This document shows positions 32,220 to 40,990 of a DNA stretch of 64,000 nucleotides, in pieces (the stretch's first letter is position 1; each line of letters begins with the position of its first letter). Below the pieces are notes generated by a model. The model ran no database searches, was not told the origin of the DNA, and saw only the letters and a list, made by a program, of their open reading frames with translations. The DNA is from Ga0077560 sp046330435 (GTDB taxonomy: Bacteria > Actinomycetota > Thermoleophilia > Miltoncostaeales > Miltoncostaeaceae), in the NCBI GenBank assembly GCA_046330435.1, contig JAXLST010000014.1:93805-157804 (forward strand). The letters run 5' to 3'. A program made the translations under genes and the position numbers.

Positions 32220-33734
32220 TCAGGCCGGAGTTGAGCCGCGCGGCGCCAGGGCGGCGGCGGCGTCCCGGAGCAGCCGCTCGCCCGCGTCGGCGCGCGCCGC
32301 GGCGGCGGCGCTCCAGGCGCGGGCATCGGCGATGCGCGCGGTGCAGTCCTCGATGAGCGCCGCCATCGACGCGGGGGAGGACGAGCCGGTCTGCAGCCGT
32401 CCGGCCGCGCACGCCAGGGGGTCCAGGGCCTCCGCGAGCACCGCCGCGTCGATTCGGACCTCCGCGCCCACCGCCTCGCCCGCGGCGGCGAGCACGTCCG
32501 GCGTGAGATCGTCGGGGGACCGGCCGTCGCCGGTGAGCATGGTCACGGCCCGCCCCACCACGTGGTGCGCGGTGCGGTAGTCCAGGCCGCAGGCCTGCGC
32601 GACGACGTCGGCGACGTCCGCCGCCTGCGTGAAGCCCCTGCGGGCGGCGTCGCCCATGCAGACGGCGTCGACGCGCATGTCGGCCAGGACGTTGGCCAGC
32701 AGCTCGGTCACGCTCACCGCCTCGTCCAGCAGCCGCGGGACAAGGCCGTTGAGCACGTGGAAGTGGTCGGTGCGCGCCGACCCCGTGTGCAGGGCCACCA
32801 GCAGCCCGGCGAGCTCGCCGGCGGCGGTGCCCGCCATCGCGCGCACCACGGCGAGCGCGTAGGGGTTGCGCTTCTGGGGCATCAGCGCCGACGCCCGGCT
32901 GTGCCGGTCGGCCAGCTGCACCATGCCGAACTCCTGGCTGGCGAGGATCTCGAGGTCCTGCCCGATGTGGGAGCCGTGCATGCTCGCCGTCGCGATCGCG
33001 GAGACCAGCTGGACGTAGGCGTCCACCTGCCACATCGCGTCCTTGGCGTGCGGGACCAGGCCGTCGCAGCCCAGCAGCTCGGCCAGGCGCTCGCGGGACA
33101 GCGGCCACCGCGACCCCGCGCTGCCGCCCACTCCCGCCACGCTGCGGGCCAGCTCGGCGTGCACCTCGCGCAGCCGGCCCGCGTCGCGCAGGGCGGGGTA
33201 CGCGTAGGCGAGCAGCAGGTGCCCGGCGGTGGTGGGCTGGGCAGGCTGCAGATAGGTGTAGTCGGCGGCGAGGTCGTTGCGCACGCCGTCGGCCTGGCGC
33301 ACCAGCGCCTCGGCCACCGCCAGCAGGCGGTCGTGCAGCGTGCGGGCCCCGTCGCGGGCGACCAGTCGCAGCGCGACCCGGAAGGACTCCCGGCGGGGGC
33401 GCCCCGCGGACAGCCAGCCGGCGGCGGCCTTCCCCACCCGCCGGGTGAGCTCCGCCTCGCGGGAGTTGAACGCGTCGCCCAGGGCGGGGTCCCACGGGAA
33501 CTCCGCGGCGGGGATCGCCTCGACCTCGTCCAGCCCGCGGATCAGCTCCGCGGCGACCGCCGGCGGGATGCCGCCGCCCTCGGCGAGGGCCACCGCGTGC
33601 GCCAGGTCGGCGCGGGCGAGCGCCGCCGCGAGCCGCGGGGCGTGCTCGATCTCCTGCCGGAAGCCGGACGCGACCAGCTCGGGCGCCGGCCCGCCGGAGA
33701 GGCGGCCGCCGTCGCCCAGGTAGCGGTCGGCCAA
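32220..33734 (-). CDS. Argininosuccinate lyase-like enzyme
   Basis: 504 aa of the fumarase/aspartase/argininosuccinate lyase superfamily. The start of the lyase (GRLSGGPAPELVASGFRQEI), the central LQPAQPTTAGHLLLAYAYPA and the signature loop SRASALMPQKRNPYAL are recognisable. The signature normally reads GSSxMPxKxNP, so two of its first three positions differ. No other arginine gene is nearby, so the substrate could be a different adduct. A TTG start at 33734 with a G-rich upstream segment is used. The STAS gene ends 10 bp upstream. Confidence 0.8.
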   Translation of the reverse strand: MADRYLGDGGRLSGGPAPELVASGFRQEIEHAPRLAAALARADLAHAVALAEGGGIPPAVAAELIRGLDEVEAIPAAEFPWDPALGDAFNSREAELTRRVGKAAAGWLSAGRPRRESFRVALRLVARDGARTLHDRLLAVAEALVRQADGVRNDLAADYTYLQPAQPTTAGHLLLAYAYPALRDAGRLREVHAELARSVAGVGGSAGSRWPLSRERLAELLGCDGLVPHAKDAMWQVDAYVQLVSAIATASMHGSHIGQDLEILASQEFGMVQLADRHSRASALMPQKRNPYALAVVRAMAGTAAGELAGLLVALHTGSARTDHFHVLNGLVPRLLDEAVSVTELLANVLADMRVDAVCMGDAARRGFTQAADVADVVAQACGLDYRTAHHVVGRAVTMLTGDGRSPDDLTPDVLAAAGEAVGAEVRIDAAVLAEALDPLACAAGRLQTGSSSPASMAALIEDCTARIADARAWSAAAAARADAGERLLRDAAAALAPRGSTPA

Positions 33735-33744
33735 CGCCCCCGCC

Positions 33745-34074
33745 CTAGGCGGGGAGTTCCGCGACCTCGGTCAGGACCGGGCCGACGCCGGAGACCTCGA
33801 GCAGCCGCCGCACCGCCTCGGACGGACGGTAGATCCGGATGGGCGCCGCGCCCTCGCGGCTGCGCTCGTTCGCGGCGAGCAGCGATCCGAGGCCGCGGCT
33901 GTCCATGAACGTGACCTCGGCGAGGTCCACGTAGACGGTGCCGGACCCGCGCTGCGCGTCGGTGAGCTCTCGGGAGACGTCGGGGAGCGAGAGGGCGTCC
34001 ACGACTCCGGACACGCGCACGACGATCCCGTCGCCGCACTCGGCGACCACGACCTTGACCTGTTCCTCGGGCAT
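33745..34074 (-). CDS. STAS-domain anti-sigma factor antagonist
   Basis: 109 aa, the usual size of SpoIIAA-like proteins. It has VVVRVSGVVDALSLPDVSRE, and the phosphorylation motif VDLAEVTFMDSRGLGSLLAA is intact (MDSRGL), unlike the STAS protein at 3632. It should bind an anti-sigma kinase when unphosphorylated. A TAGGCT element lies 9 nt before the ATG. No kinase gene of this type is in the window. Confidence 0.92.
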   Translation of the reverse strand: MPEEQVKVVVAECGDGIVVRVSGVVDALSLPDVSRELTDAQRGSGTVYVDLAEVTFMDSRGLGSLLAANERSREGAAPIRIYRPSEAVRRLLEVSGVGPVLTEVAELPA

Positions 34075-34168
34075 CGGGCGGGGAGCCTATCAGCCGCCCG
34101 CATGGCCCTAGGGCGGCGGGGCCGTTTCGGTGTAGGTTTCCCCGGCACCGTCACGTGGAGGAGAGTGC

Positions 34169-34348
34169 ATGCGCGGTATTCCCGTGTGGATGCTCGCGGG
34201 CCTGGCGGCCCTGAGCGCCCTGATGATCGGCTTCGGTTACCACGACCGGCACGAGGTCGGCCCGCTTCCCCTGATCCTGGGGATCGCCTGGGCGCTGTTC
34301 ACGCTCGCGTCCATCGGCGCGAAGACGAAGCCCTCCGACAGCCACTGA
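34169..34348 (+). CDS. Small membrane protein, 59 aa
   Basis: ATG 34169 follows GGAGGAGA at 5-nt spacing, and TAGGTT (34133-34138) upstream could be a -10. The protein begins MRGIPVWMLAGLAALSALMI, continues with a short polar loop (GYHDRHEV), a second hydrophobic stretch (GPLPLILGIAWALFTLASIG) and a charged tail ending TKPSDSH. Two TM helices are likely. Third codon positions are GC-rich, supporting coding. It ends 19 bp before ppc and may be co-transcribed with it. Function unknown. Confidence 0.75.
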   Translation: MRGIPVWMLAGLAALSALMIGFGYHDRHEVGPLPLILGIAWALFTLASIGAKTKPSDSH

Positions 34349-34367
34349 CCGGCGGGAGCGCCCCCGG

Positions 34368-37160
34368 ATGTCCGAGGACGCGCTCCCTCCCCCGCCCCCC
34401 GACCGCGACGAGGAGCTGCGGCGGGACATCTCCCTGCTCGGCCACCTCCTCGGGACGGTGATCCGCGAGCAGGGCGGCGAGGAGCTCCTCGACACCGAGG
34501 AGCGCATCCGGTTCCTCACCCGGTCCCTGCGCGACGAGCCCGACCGCGGCCGCCAGGCCGCGATCGAGGACCAGATCAACCGGATCGTCGAGGACCTCGG
34601 GCCCGACGAGGTGACCGGGGTGATCCGGTGCTTCGCGATCTACTTCCAGCTGGTCAACGCGGCCGAGCAGCACCACCGGGTGCGCCGCGGCCGGCGGCGG
34701 GACGCCGAGCGCGAGGAGGAGGACCGGCCGCAGCCGGAGTCCCTCGCGGAGGCGGTGCGCACGATCGCCGACCAGGGGGTGGCGCCCGACCGGGTGCAGG
34801 AGGCCCTGGACCGCATGCGCGTGGAGCTGGTGGCCACCGCGCACCCCACCGAGATCTCCCGCCAGACGGTGCTCGCCAAGCACCTCATCGTCGACGCGTG
34901 CCTGGAGCGGCTCGACAACCCGTCGATCACCCCCCGGGAGCGCCGGCAGGTCGTCGACGAACTGCTGGAGGAGATCACGATCCTGTGGCAGAGCGACCAC
35001 CAGCGGGCCCACCGGCCGCAGGTCGCCGACGAGGCCGCGCGCATCCTCTACTTCTTCGAGCGGGTGCTGGTGGGCGCCACCATCCGCGTGCACGAGGAGC
35101 TCGAGACGCTGCTGCGGGAGCACGTCCCGGGCGTCAGCCCGCCGGACCGGGTGCTGGCCTACGCGTCGTGGGCGGGCGGCGACCAGGACGGCAACCCCAA
35201 CTGCACCCCCGACCTGGTCGGCGTGGTGCTGGACCGCCACGCGGAGCTCGCCCGGCGGCTGCTGCGGGACCGGGCCCGGGCGCTCGCCGCCGACCTGTCG
35301 ATCTCCGACCGGGTCGCGCCGGTGGGACCCGAGCTGCTGGCGGCGCTCGACGCCGATGCCGCGGCGATGCCCGAGGCCGCCGGCCGCATCGCCGCCCGGA
35401 ACCCGCACCAGCCCTACCGCCAGAAGCTGGCGTTCCTGGTGCACCGTCTCGAGCCGGACAGCCCGCACCCGTACCGGGACGCCGCCGAGCTGGTGGAGGA
35501 CGTCCGCGTGATGGTGCGGTCGCTGCGCGCCGGCCGCGGCGAGCGCGTCGCGAACCTGCGCATGGAGGGGCTGCTGCGCCAGGCCGAGGTGTTCGGCCTG
35601 CACCTGGCCCGCCTGGACGTGCGGCAGCACAGCTCCCGCTTCCAGGAGGCCGTCGCCACGGTCGCCGGCGAGGATCCCGCGGCGTGGGCGGACCTGGACG
35701 AGCAGGCGCGGCTGCACCGGCTCGACGGGCTGCTCACCGGCGACGGCCCGGTGGCCATGCCGGAGGGCGCCGCACCGGCGCCGGCGGAGGTCGCCGAGAC
35801 GTTCCGGCAGCTGCGCCTGGCGGTGGACCGCCACGGCACCGAGGCGGCGGGCACCGTGATCGTGAGCTTCACGCACCGGGCGTCCGATCTGATGGCCGCG
35901 CAGGTCATGGCCCGCACCGCGGGGCTGCTGGACGTCGCCGACCCGGCGAACCCCCGGTCGGACGTCGACCTGGTGCCGCTGTTCGAGACCATCGACGACC
36001 TGCGGCGCGCCCCGGACATGCTCAAGGCCCTGCTCGCCCAGCCGGCGTACCGCCGCAACGTCGAGGCCCGCGGGGACCGCCAGACGGTGATGGTCGGCTA
36101 CTCCGACTCCAACAAGGACGGCGGCTACCTCGCCGCCAACTGGGAGCTGTTCGGCGCGCAGGAGCGCATCGCCGACGCCTGCAGGCTCAACGGCGTCGAG
36201 CTCACCCTGTTCCACGGCCGCGGCGGCACCGCCAGCCGCGGCGGCGGGTCCACGTACGCGGCGGTGATGGGCGGCCCCATCGGCACCCTCAACGGGCGCC
36301 TGCGCATCACCGAGCAGGGCGAGATGCTCACGTTCAAGTACGGCCTGCGGCCCGTCGCCGAGCGCAACCTGGACTCCGTGGTCGCGGCGGTGCTGCTGCG
36401 CACCCTGCAGGAGGAGGAGGCCATGGGCTTCCCCGGCCGCCGCAGGGTGTGGGACGAGGCGATGGGCGAGATCGCCGAGCGCTCGATGGCCGCCTACCGC
36501 GGGCTGGTGTACGAGGACCCGGGGTTCGGCCGGTACTTCCTGGAGGCCAGCCCCATCGCCGAGCTGTCCCTGCTCAACATCGGCAGCCGGCCGTCCCGGC
36601 GACCGGGCAGCGACGGGGAGGTGCGGGTGGAGGACCTCCGGGCCATCCCGTGGGTGTTCGCCTGGACGCAGAACCGCCACCTCCTGCCGTCCTGGTACGG
36701 GGTGGGCACGGCGCTGCGCGCGTTCCGCGAGCGCTACCGCGGCGGCCTGGACGTGCTCCGGGAGATGTACGCGGAGTGGCCGTGGTGGCGGGCGCTCATC
36801 GACAGCTGCCAGATGACCGTCGGGAAGGTGGACCTGCGCATCGCGCGCGGGTACGGCGGCCTGGTGTCCGACACCGCGCTGCGTGACCGGATCCTGGGCG
36901 CGGTGGAGGCGGAGTTCTCGGCCACGCGGGAGGAGCTGCTGGGGATCGTGGAGGCGCGGGAGCTGCTGGACGACAAGCCGTACCTGCGGAACTCCATCCG
37001 GCTGCGCAACCCGTACATCGACCCCCTGCACGCCATCCAGATCCGCCTGCTGCGCGAGCTGCGCGCCGCCGGCGACGACCCGGAGCGCCGGGCGGCCCTG
37101 GAGCCGCCGCTGCTGCTCACGATCTCCGGGATCGCGTCGGGCATGCGGAACACCGGCTGA
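34368..37160 (+). CDS. ppc: Phosphoenolpyruvate carboxylase
   Basis: 930 aa, the full family length. It carboxylates PEP with bicarbonate to oxaloacetate, refilling the citrate cycle. Signature 1 is VATAHPTEISRQTV (catalytic His about residue 159). The other conserved blocks are SWAGGDQDGNPN, VMVGYSDSNKDGGYLAANWE, LFHGRGGTASRGGG and the C-terminal MRNTG. The glycine-rich loop continues GSTYAAVMGGP, slightly different from the more common sequence. It is preceded by the 59-aa membrane protein gene on the same strand. Confidence 0.97.
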   Translation: MSEDALPPPPPDRDEELRRDISLLGHLLGTVIREQGGEELLDTEERIRFLTRSLRDEPDRGRQAAIEDQINRIVEDLGPDEVTGVIRCFAIYFQLVNAAEQHHRVRRGRRRDAEREEEDRPQPESLAEAVRTIADQGVAPDRVQEALDRMRVELVATAHPTEISRQTVLAKHLIVDACLERLDNPSITPRERRQVVDELLEEITILWQSDHQRAHRPQVADEAARILYFFERVLVGATIRVHEELETLLREHVPGVSPPDRVLAYASWAGGDQDGNPNCTPDLVGVVLDRHAELARRLLRDRARALAADLSISDRVAPVGPELLAALDADAAAMPEAAGRIAARNPHQPYRQKLAFLVHRLEPDSPHPYRDAAELVEDVRVMVRSLRAGRGERVANLRMEGLLRQAEVFGLHLARLDVRQHSSRFQEAVATVAGEDPAAWADLDEQARLHRLDGLLTGDGPVAMPEGAAPAPAEVAETFRQLRLAVDRHGTEAAGTVIVSFTHRASDLMAAQVMARTAGLLDVADPANPRSDVDLVPLFETIDDLRRAPDMLKALLAQPAYRRNVEARGDRQTVMVGYSDSNKDGGYLAANWELFGAQERIADACRLNGVELTLFHGRGGTASRGGGSTYAAVMGGPIGTLNGRLRITEQGEMLTFKYGLRPVAERNLDSVVAAVLLRTLQEEEAMGFPGRRRVWDEAMGEIAERSMAAYRGLVYEDPGFGRYFLEASPIAELSLLNIGSRPSRRPGSDGEVRVEDLRAIPWVFAWTQNRHLLPSWYGVGTALRAFRERYRGGLDVLREMYAEWPWWRALIDSCQMTVGKVDLRIARGYGGLVSDTALRDRILGAVEAEFSATREELLGIVEARELLDDKPYLRNSIRLRNPYIDPLHAIQIRLLRELRAAGDDPERRAALEPPLLLTISGIASGMRNTG

Positions 37161-37210
37161 CCGCGAGGGGTGCGCGGGGGTAGGCTGACCCCGAGGAGGA
37201 GGCCCGCCCG

Positions 37211-37591
37211 GTGAGACGACCCGTCATCGTGTTCGCATGCGTCGCCCTGGCCATCGGCCTGTGGCTCACGGCCGTCCTGTCGGCGACGCGGGAGAACAGC
37301 CGCCTCGACATCCTGGGCATCTACGCCCTGCTGGGCGCCGACGGGGAGCCGGAGAGCTGCCCGGACGTCACCCAGCCGCCGAGCCTGGACGCCATCGAGG
37401 GCGCCCGCCAGCTGGCGCAGATGGTGCGCCTGGACCCGCGCGCGGACCTGCCCAACCCGAACCCGGCGTTCGGTGCGACGCTGCCCGCCGAGGGCGCGCT
37501 CACCGCCACGGCCGGGTCGCTGTCCACGTGCATCGGCGGGGCCGACACGCACGACCCGGGCTGGGACCGGGTCCTCCGCAGCCTGCGCTGA
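37211..37591 (+). CDS. Small membrane-anchored or secreted protein, unknown
   Basis: 126 aa. GTG 37211 follows GAGGAGG, and TAGGCT at about 37182-37187 could be the -10. An N-terminal hydrophobic segment (VIVFACVALAIGLWLTAVL) acts as signal or anchor. The outer part has two Cys (ESCPDVT and STCIGG) that may form a disulfide. No family recognised. It lies between ppc and the convergent histidine kinase gene. Confidence 0.7.
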   Translation: MRRPVIVFACVALAIGLWLTAVLSATRENSRLDILGIYALLGADGEPESCPDVTQPPSLDAIEGARQLAQMVRLDPRADLPNPNPAFGATLPAEGALTATAGSLSTCIGGADTHDPGWDRVLRSLR

Positions 37592-37594
37592 GCG

Positions 37595-38668
37595 TCAGCC
37601 GCTCGCCGGGAGGGTGAACACCACCCGCGCCCCGCCGCCGGCCCGGTTCTCGGCCCAGATGCTGCCGCCGTGCGCCTCGACCAGTCCCCGTGCGATCGCC
37701 AGCCCCAGGCCGGCGCCGCCGCCGTCCCGCGAGCGCGCCGGGTCCCCGCGCCAGAAGTGGTCGAACATCCGGGCCAGGGCATCCGGGGTGAAGCCCTCGC
37801 CGGTGTCCTCGACGGCCACCTCGACCACGTCGCCCCGCCCCTGGAGCGACAGGCGCACCTCACCCTGGGCGGGCGTGTGCCGCAGGGCGTTGACCACGAG
37901 GTTGTCGAGCACGCGGCCCACCTTGTCCGGCGCGCAGGCCACGCGGGGCCCCGCCGAGGGCAGATCCACCGCCAGCCGCACGCTGCGCGCCGCCGCCTCG
38001 GCCCCCGCTCTGGCCGCCGCGGCCTCCACGAGCGACGCGGCCGGCGCCTCCCGGATGTCGAGGCGAAGGTCGCCGGCGTCCAGCCGCGCGAGCTCGAACA
38101 GGTCGTCGACGAGCCCCGACAGCGCGGCCACCTGGGCCCGCATCAGCGGCAGGTACTCCTCGGGCCCGGCGACGCCGTCCTCGACGGCCTCGATCATCAC
38201 CCGCAGCGACGCGAGCGGGGTCCGCAGGTCATGCCCGGCCCAGGCGACCAGCCGCCGGCGCGCGTCGAAGAGCTCCTCCAGGCGCTCCGCCATCGTGTTG
38301 AACGCCTCCGCCAGGGCGTCGACCTCCACGGGTCCGCCGCGCGGCACGCGCGCCGAGAGGTCCCCGGCGGCCACGGCGGCCGGCGCGGCCCGGAGGGCGT
38401 CGATCCGGCGGCGGATGCGCCGGCTCAGCAGGAGCGCCCCGGCGAGCGCGGCGGTCCCCGCCAGGCACGCCGTCCCCAGCGCGAGGAGGTGCTCCCCGCT
38501 CAGCATGAGGGCGCCCGACGCGAGCACCGCGAGGAGCGGGAGCGACACCCCGAGCGTCGCGAGCCCCACCAGCTGCGCGCGCAGCGACCGGCGGCGCGCG
38601 AGGATCGCCGCGGCGCCGAGGCCGGCGGCGAGGGTGGTGGCGCCGATGAGCAGGCCCTGGGTGATCAC
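37595..38668 (-). CDS. Sensor histidine kinase
   Basis: 357 aa. Two or more TM segments lie at about 1-75, followed by HAMP (RRIDALRAAPAAVAAGDLSA). The dimerisation domain has the phospho-His in LVAWAGHDLRTPLASLR. The ATPase domain has the N-box NLVVNALRHTPAQG, G1 DTGEGF and G2 GGGAGLGLAIARG. The extracytoplasmic sensor region is very small, suggesting membrane sensing. The GTG start overlaps the response regulator stop as GTGA. Confidence 0.93.
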   Translation of the reverse strand: MITQGLLIGATTLAAGLGAAAILARRRSLRAQLVGLATLGVSLPLLAVLASGALMLSGEHLLALGTACLAGTAALAGALLLSRRIRRRIDALRAAPAAVAAGDLSARVPRGGPVEVDALAEAFNTMAERLEELFDARRRLVAWAGHDLRTPLASLRVMIEAVEDGVAGPEEYLPLMRAQVAALSGLVDDLFELARLDAGDLRLDIREAPAASLVEAAAARAGAEAAARSVRLAVDLPSAGPRVACAPDKVGRVLDNLVVNALRHTPAQGEVRLSLQGRGDVVEVAVEDTGEGFTPDALARMFDHFWRGDPARSRDGGGAGLGLAIARGLVEAHGGSIWAENRAGGGARVVFTLPASG

Positions 38669-39354
38669 GGCACGAACCGGTAGCCCACGCCCCACACCGT
38701 CTCGATGCGCGACGGCCGGGACGGGTCGTCCTCGATCTTCTCCCGCAGGCGGCGCACGTGGACGGTCACGGTGCCCGTGTCCACCGCCGGCAGGTGCCCC
38801 CACACCCGGGCGAGGAGGTGGTCGCGGCTGAAGACCTGCCGGGGATGGGAGGCGAGGAACCACAGCAGGTCGAACTCGCGGGCGGTCAGGCGGACCTCCT
38901 CGCCGGCCCGCCGCACCTCGCGCGTCCCGGCGTCGATCACCAGTCCGCCGGCGGTGATGCGTCCGCCCGCGTCGGCGGTGCGGCTGCGGCGCAGCACGGC
39001 GCGCACCCGGGCGACGAGCTCCCCCGGCGAGAACGGCTTGGTGACGTAGTCGTCCGCACCCAGCTCGAGGCCGACGATGCGGTCGGACTCCCCGGCGCGG
39101 GCCGTCAGCAGGATCACGGGGACCTCCGACTCCCCCCGGATGCGGCGGCACACCTCGAGGCCGTCGAGGCCCGGGAGCATGAGGTCGAGCACGACGAGGC
39201 GGGGGTCGCAGCGGCCGAGCTCGGCGAGGGCGGACGCGCCGTCGCCCGCCTCCACGGTGCGGAACCCCTCCCGCGCCAGGTAGCGGCACACGACGTCGCG
39301 GACGATCGGTTCGTCGTCGACGACGAGGATCGTTCCCATCGAGCGGCCGTCCAT
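38665..39354 (-). CDS. OmpR-family response regulator
   Basis: 229 aa. The receiver domain has ILVVDDEPIVRDVV, phospho-Asp in LVVLDLMLPGLDGLE and Lys in ADDYVTKPFSPGELVA. The winged-helix output domain has VRLTAREFDLLWFLASHPRQ and VTVHVRRLREKIEDDP. ATG 39354 is chosen because TAGCGT stands exactly 7 nt upstream (leaderless); ATG 39339 is the alternative. It is co-transcribed with its kinase. Confidence 0.95.
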   Translation of the reverse strand: MDGRSMGTILVVDDEPIVRDVVCRYLAREGFRTVEAGDGASALAELGRCDPRLVVLDLMLPGLDGLEVCRRIRGESEVPVILLTARAGESDRIVGLELGADDYVTKPFSPGELVARVRAVLRRSRTADAGGRITAGGLVIDAGTREVRRAGEEVRLTAREFDLLWFLASHPRQVFSRDHLLARVWGHLPAVDTGTVTVHVRRLREKIEDDPSRPSRIETVWGVGYRFVP

Positions 39355-39361
39355 GGGGGCA

Positions 39362-39367
39362 ACGCTA
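39362..39367 (-). promoter_or_regulatory. -10-like TAGCGT, leaderless promoter of the two-component operon
   Basis: On the minus strand TAGCGT is followed by TGCCCCC and then the ATG at 39354. Hexamer and spacing are identical to those in front of the gene at 18569. Confidence 0.5.
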
Positions 39368-39427
39368 GCGGCCGGTCCTTACCGGGGGGTTACGGCGGGG
39401 ACCCGCGTCCCCGCCGTCCCCGGCCGG

Positions 39428-40111
39428 TCAGCCGGCCGGCGCCACCGTGATCCGGGCGACGGGCCCGCTCCACCCGTACATGGCGGGGTCGAGGTCGCCG
39501 ACGCCCGGGAGGATCCCCGGGTGCATCGTGATCACCGCGCCCTCCGGGTTCCGCACGAAGCGGTGGCCGCCGGCGGGTCCCGGGATGTGCGCGGCCAGCT
39601 GGTCGTCCACCTCGCTGCCCGCGTCGTAGGCGCGTGCGCGCACGGTGACCGTCCCGTCGCGCAGGCGCAGCGCGTCGAGCCCCGTGAAGCCGTCGTTGGT
39701 GTTCACGAGCATCGACAGCAGGCTCAGGCGGTCGCCGGGCCGGGCCCGGACGACGTAGGTCTGGGAGGCCCCGGGGGCGATGGGCGCAGCGGCCGTGGCG
39801 CCGCGGTCCACGCCGGTGGCGGCCGACCGCACGCCCGGCACGGACCCGTAGGCCGAGATCGCCGGGCCGTTGTCGGCGTCCTCCGCCAGCCCCGCCACCG
39901 GATGCGTCGCGATCTCCCCGACGCCCCACACGTGCGCGCGGTCCGAGTGCACGACGAGCAGCGGCGGCGACAGGGGCTGGGACCCCGCCGGCGTGAGGTT
40001 CTCCACGGTCACCGCGTACTCGCGGACCCCGTGGGAGCGGTTGGCGCTGAGCGGCACGGCGGCGATGCCGAGGGCCAGGACGGCTGCGGTCATCACGACG
40101 GGACGTTTCAT
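39428..40111 (-). CDS. Secreted spondin-domain protein
   Basis: 227 aa with a signal peptide (MKRPVVMTAAVLALGIAAVPLSAN). The mature part matches the spondin_N layout: YAVTVENLTPAGSQPLSPPL, HPVAGLAEDADNGPAI and the block RPGDRLSLLSMLVNTNDGFT with GLDALRL. In bacteria such proteins are secreted and of unknown function. It is a single gene upstream of the two-component operon on the same strand. Confidence 0.88.
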   Translation of the reverse strand: MKRPVVMTAAVLALGIAAVPLSANRSHGVREYAVTVENLTPAGSQPLSPPLLVVHSDRAHVWGVGEIATHPVAGLAEDADNGPAISAYGSVPGVRSAATGVDRGATAAAPIAPGASQTYVVRARPGDRLSLLSMLVNTNDGFTGLDALRLRDGTVTVRARAYDAGSEVDDQLAAHIPGPAGGHRFVRNPEGAVITMHPGILPGVGDLDPAMYGWSGPVARITVAPAG

Positions 40112-40181
40112 CTTCGGTCCTCGCTGGTTCGTTGGGGTGGGACTCCCCGACGATCCGGCGACGGCCTTACAGGACCCTTTC

Positions 40182-40199
40182 GGCGATCCGACGATCGCC
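40182..40199 (-). terminator. Hairpin downstream of ccdA
   Basis: GGCGATC (40182-40188) and GATCGCC (40193-40199) form a perfect 7-bp stem with a 4-nt loop, just after the ccdA stop at 40208. There is no T-run, so it is a candidate terminator only. Confidence 0.4.
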
Positions 40200-40207
40200 T
40201 GAACGCG

Positions 40208-40924
40208 CTAGAGCAGGCCGGGCCCGAAGCCCTGGAGCTCGATGCTGATGCGGGTCATCGTGCCGGTGATCATCAGCACGCCCGTGATGATGAGCAGCAC
40301 CGCGCCGGTGCTGGTGATCGCCCGGAGGTGGCGCTTGAGCAGCCCCAGCGCGGCGGTGGCCTTGTGCAGGAACAGGCCGGCGAGCAGGAACGGGATGCCC
40401 ATGCCCAGCGCGTAGACCAGCAGCAGCGAGCCACCCAGCGCCCAGCTGGCGGAGCTGGCGGCCAGTCCCAGCGCCGCGCCGAGGGCCGGGCCGATGCAGG
40501 GGGTCCACCCCACGCCGAAGGCCACGCCCGCGAGCGCCGACCCGGCCAGGGTCACCGGCCGGTTGCGCATGTGGAACCGCCGCTCGCGCATGAGGAACAT
40601 CGGCAGGCGCTGCAGGAGCAGCAGGAGCCCCATCACGATGAGCAGCGCGCCGCCGACGGTTTCCAGCGTCCCGCGGTGCTGGAGCAGGAGCGTGCCGAAC
40701 AGGCCGACCCCCGCCCCCAGGATCGTGAAGGCGATCGAGAACCCGGCGACGAAGGCCGCGGTGGGCACGAACACCGCCCGGCGGCGGTCGGCGCCCTCCT
40801 CGAAGCCCACCCCGGAGATGAACCCCAGGTAGGCGGGCACCAGCGGGAGCACGCACGGCGACGCGAACGACACGAAGCCGGCCGTGAAGGCGACCGCGTA
40901 GCTGACGGGATCCGCGCCGAGCAT
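40208..40924 (-). CDS. ccdA: CcdA-like cytochrome c biogenesis/thiol transport membrane protein
   Basis: 238 aa with six TM segments. The two redox Cys are in FASPCVLPLVPAYLGFISG and GWTPCIGPALGAALGLA, the signature of CcdA/DsbD-beta proteins that carry reducing equivalents across the membrane. ATG 40924 starts at the first TM helix; an ATG at 40945 is also in frame. No thioredoxin-like or ResB/C gene is adjacent, so the electron acceptor is not identified. Confidence 0.92.
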   Translation of the reverse strand: MLGADPVSYAVAFTAGFVSFASPCVLPLVPAYLGFISGVGFEEGADRRRAVFVPTAAFVAGFSIAFTILGAGVGLFGTLLLQHRGTLETVGGALLIVMGLLLLLQRLPMFLMRERRFHMRNRPVTLAGSALAGVAFGVGWTPCIGPALGAALGLAASSASWALGGSLLLVYALGMGIPFLLAGLFLHKATAALGLLKRHLRAITSTGAVLLIITGVLMITGTMTRISIELQGFGPGLL

Positions 40925-40990
40925 TGCCCGACGAGGATGGCACATCCGGGGCGCGGCGCGGCGGGTGGCCGCCCCGCGCCCCGTGGGCGG

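Noticed and set aside
40922..40945. Upstream ATG 40945 as ccdA start
   Set aside because: It adds only seven polar residues (MCHPRRA) before the first TM helix and has no better ribosome-binding site than ATG 40924.
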